A stretch of 64,000 nt of DNA, from assembly GCF_041346925.1 (NCBI RefSeq), contig NZ_CP166840.1, forward strand, positions 3,967,001-4,031,000, given 5' to 3'. Below, piece after piece: positions 63,859 to 64,000 of the stretch (the first letter of the stretch is position 1; every line of letters starts with the position of its first letter). Both the position numbers and the translations under genes were made by a program. The stretch is from Agaribacterium sp. ZY112 (GTDB taxonomy: Bacteria > Pseudomonadota > Gammaproteobacteria > Pseudomonadales > Cellvibrionaceae). Below the pieces are notes generated by a model that saw only the letters and a list, made by a program, of their open reading frames with translations, did not search any database and had not been told where the DNA came from.

Positions 63859-64000
63859 CTAGATCCCCCAGTCAGCCTCAATAATTCCGTAGTCTCCAGT
63901 TTTCTTCAGCACTTTTTCGATATCAAACGGCACTTCGTTTTTGTCGAATCTAGGCTGAGATGCTTTTATTGTTTCTGGTCTTGCGTTCTCGATATTGGTA
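63859..64000 (-). CDS. Unidentified protein, C-terminal 46 residues
   Basis: The minus-strand frame is open from the window edge to a TAG at 63859-63861, ending KTGDYGIIEADWGI. The visible part (ARPETIKASQPRFDKNEVPFDIEKVLKKTG) is not enough to recognise a family. A strong terminator follows it, so it is a real gene end. Confidence 0.6.
   Translation of the reverse strand, partial: TNIENARPETIKASQPRFDKNEVPFDIEKVLKKTGDYGIIEADWGI

Overview
The window looks like a chromosomal segment of a marine, polysaccharide-degrading gammaproteobacterium, possibly of the Cellvibrionaceae type (Saccharophagus, Teredinibacter, Marinagarivorans and relatives). This is an inference from a secreted GH16/CBM enzyme with Pro-Ser linkers, a TonB receptor, a LamB-type porin, an HD-GYP protein and a moderate base composition. 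No rRNA, tRNA or CRISPR was recognised.

Layout. (1) 0.4-14 kb is a two-armed haem locus. The minus arm is hmuR, hmuY, an ExbB/MotA-like channel gene, a DUF2149 gene and a CobN-like hmuS. The divergent plus arm is a PepSY protein, a cytochrome b561 and a second full-length CobN-like hmuS. Both chelatase-like proteins carry a signal peptide and a C-terminal membrane anchor, which suggests haem is demetallated in the periplasm. (2) 14.6-24.7 kb is a minus-strand operon behind a clear guanidine-I (ykkC) riboswitch: an ABC importer, two DUF1989 deiminase subunits, a biotin carboxylase of the urea carboxylase family and allophanate hydrolase. The riboswitch points to guanidine rather than urea as the substrate. 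(3) 25-37 kb is housekeeping and envelope: a Trp-rich TIGR02450 protein, the GH16 enzyme, a VF530 protein, a PAS/HD-GYP protein, a LamB-type porin and two lipoproteins.

(4) 37.2-43.9 kb is accessory. An ECF sigma gene runs into a deleted copy of a LytTR response-regulator gene. Next comes an integron-like cassette array with attC sites but no visible integrase: FRG protein plus deaminase, AbiJ-NTD4 protein, an orphan protein, a DUF4145 protein and a VasI/TagO-like protein. A decayed IS30 element ends it. (5) 44-55.2 kb is a divergent membrane-stress island: a giant AAA 'DNA repair ATPase', flotillin and a YqiJ-like protein on the minus strand, and DUF2170, PspA, a small conserved protein, a zf-TFIIB protein and rhomboid on the plus strand. 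The promoter region between the arms holds four copies of a 13-bp palindrome. (6) 55.2-64 kb holds an acyltransferase, a LytS-type kinase with its intact LytTR regulator, and a second cassette region (HNH-like gene, attC, ccdAB). An SDR, DoxX and LysR gene follow, then the end of an unidentified gene.

The 3' part of the response-regulator gene and about 300 bp behind it are present at both cassette regions, as imperfect direct repeats about 21 kb apart. The best candidates for undescribed biology are the FRG plus deaminase cassette, the palindrome-controlled stress island, and the paired HmuS proteins with a cytochrome b561.
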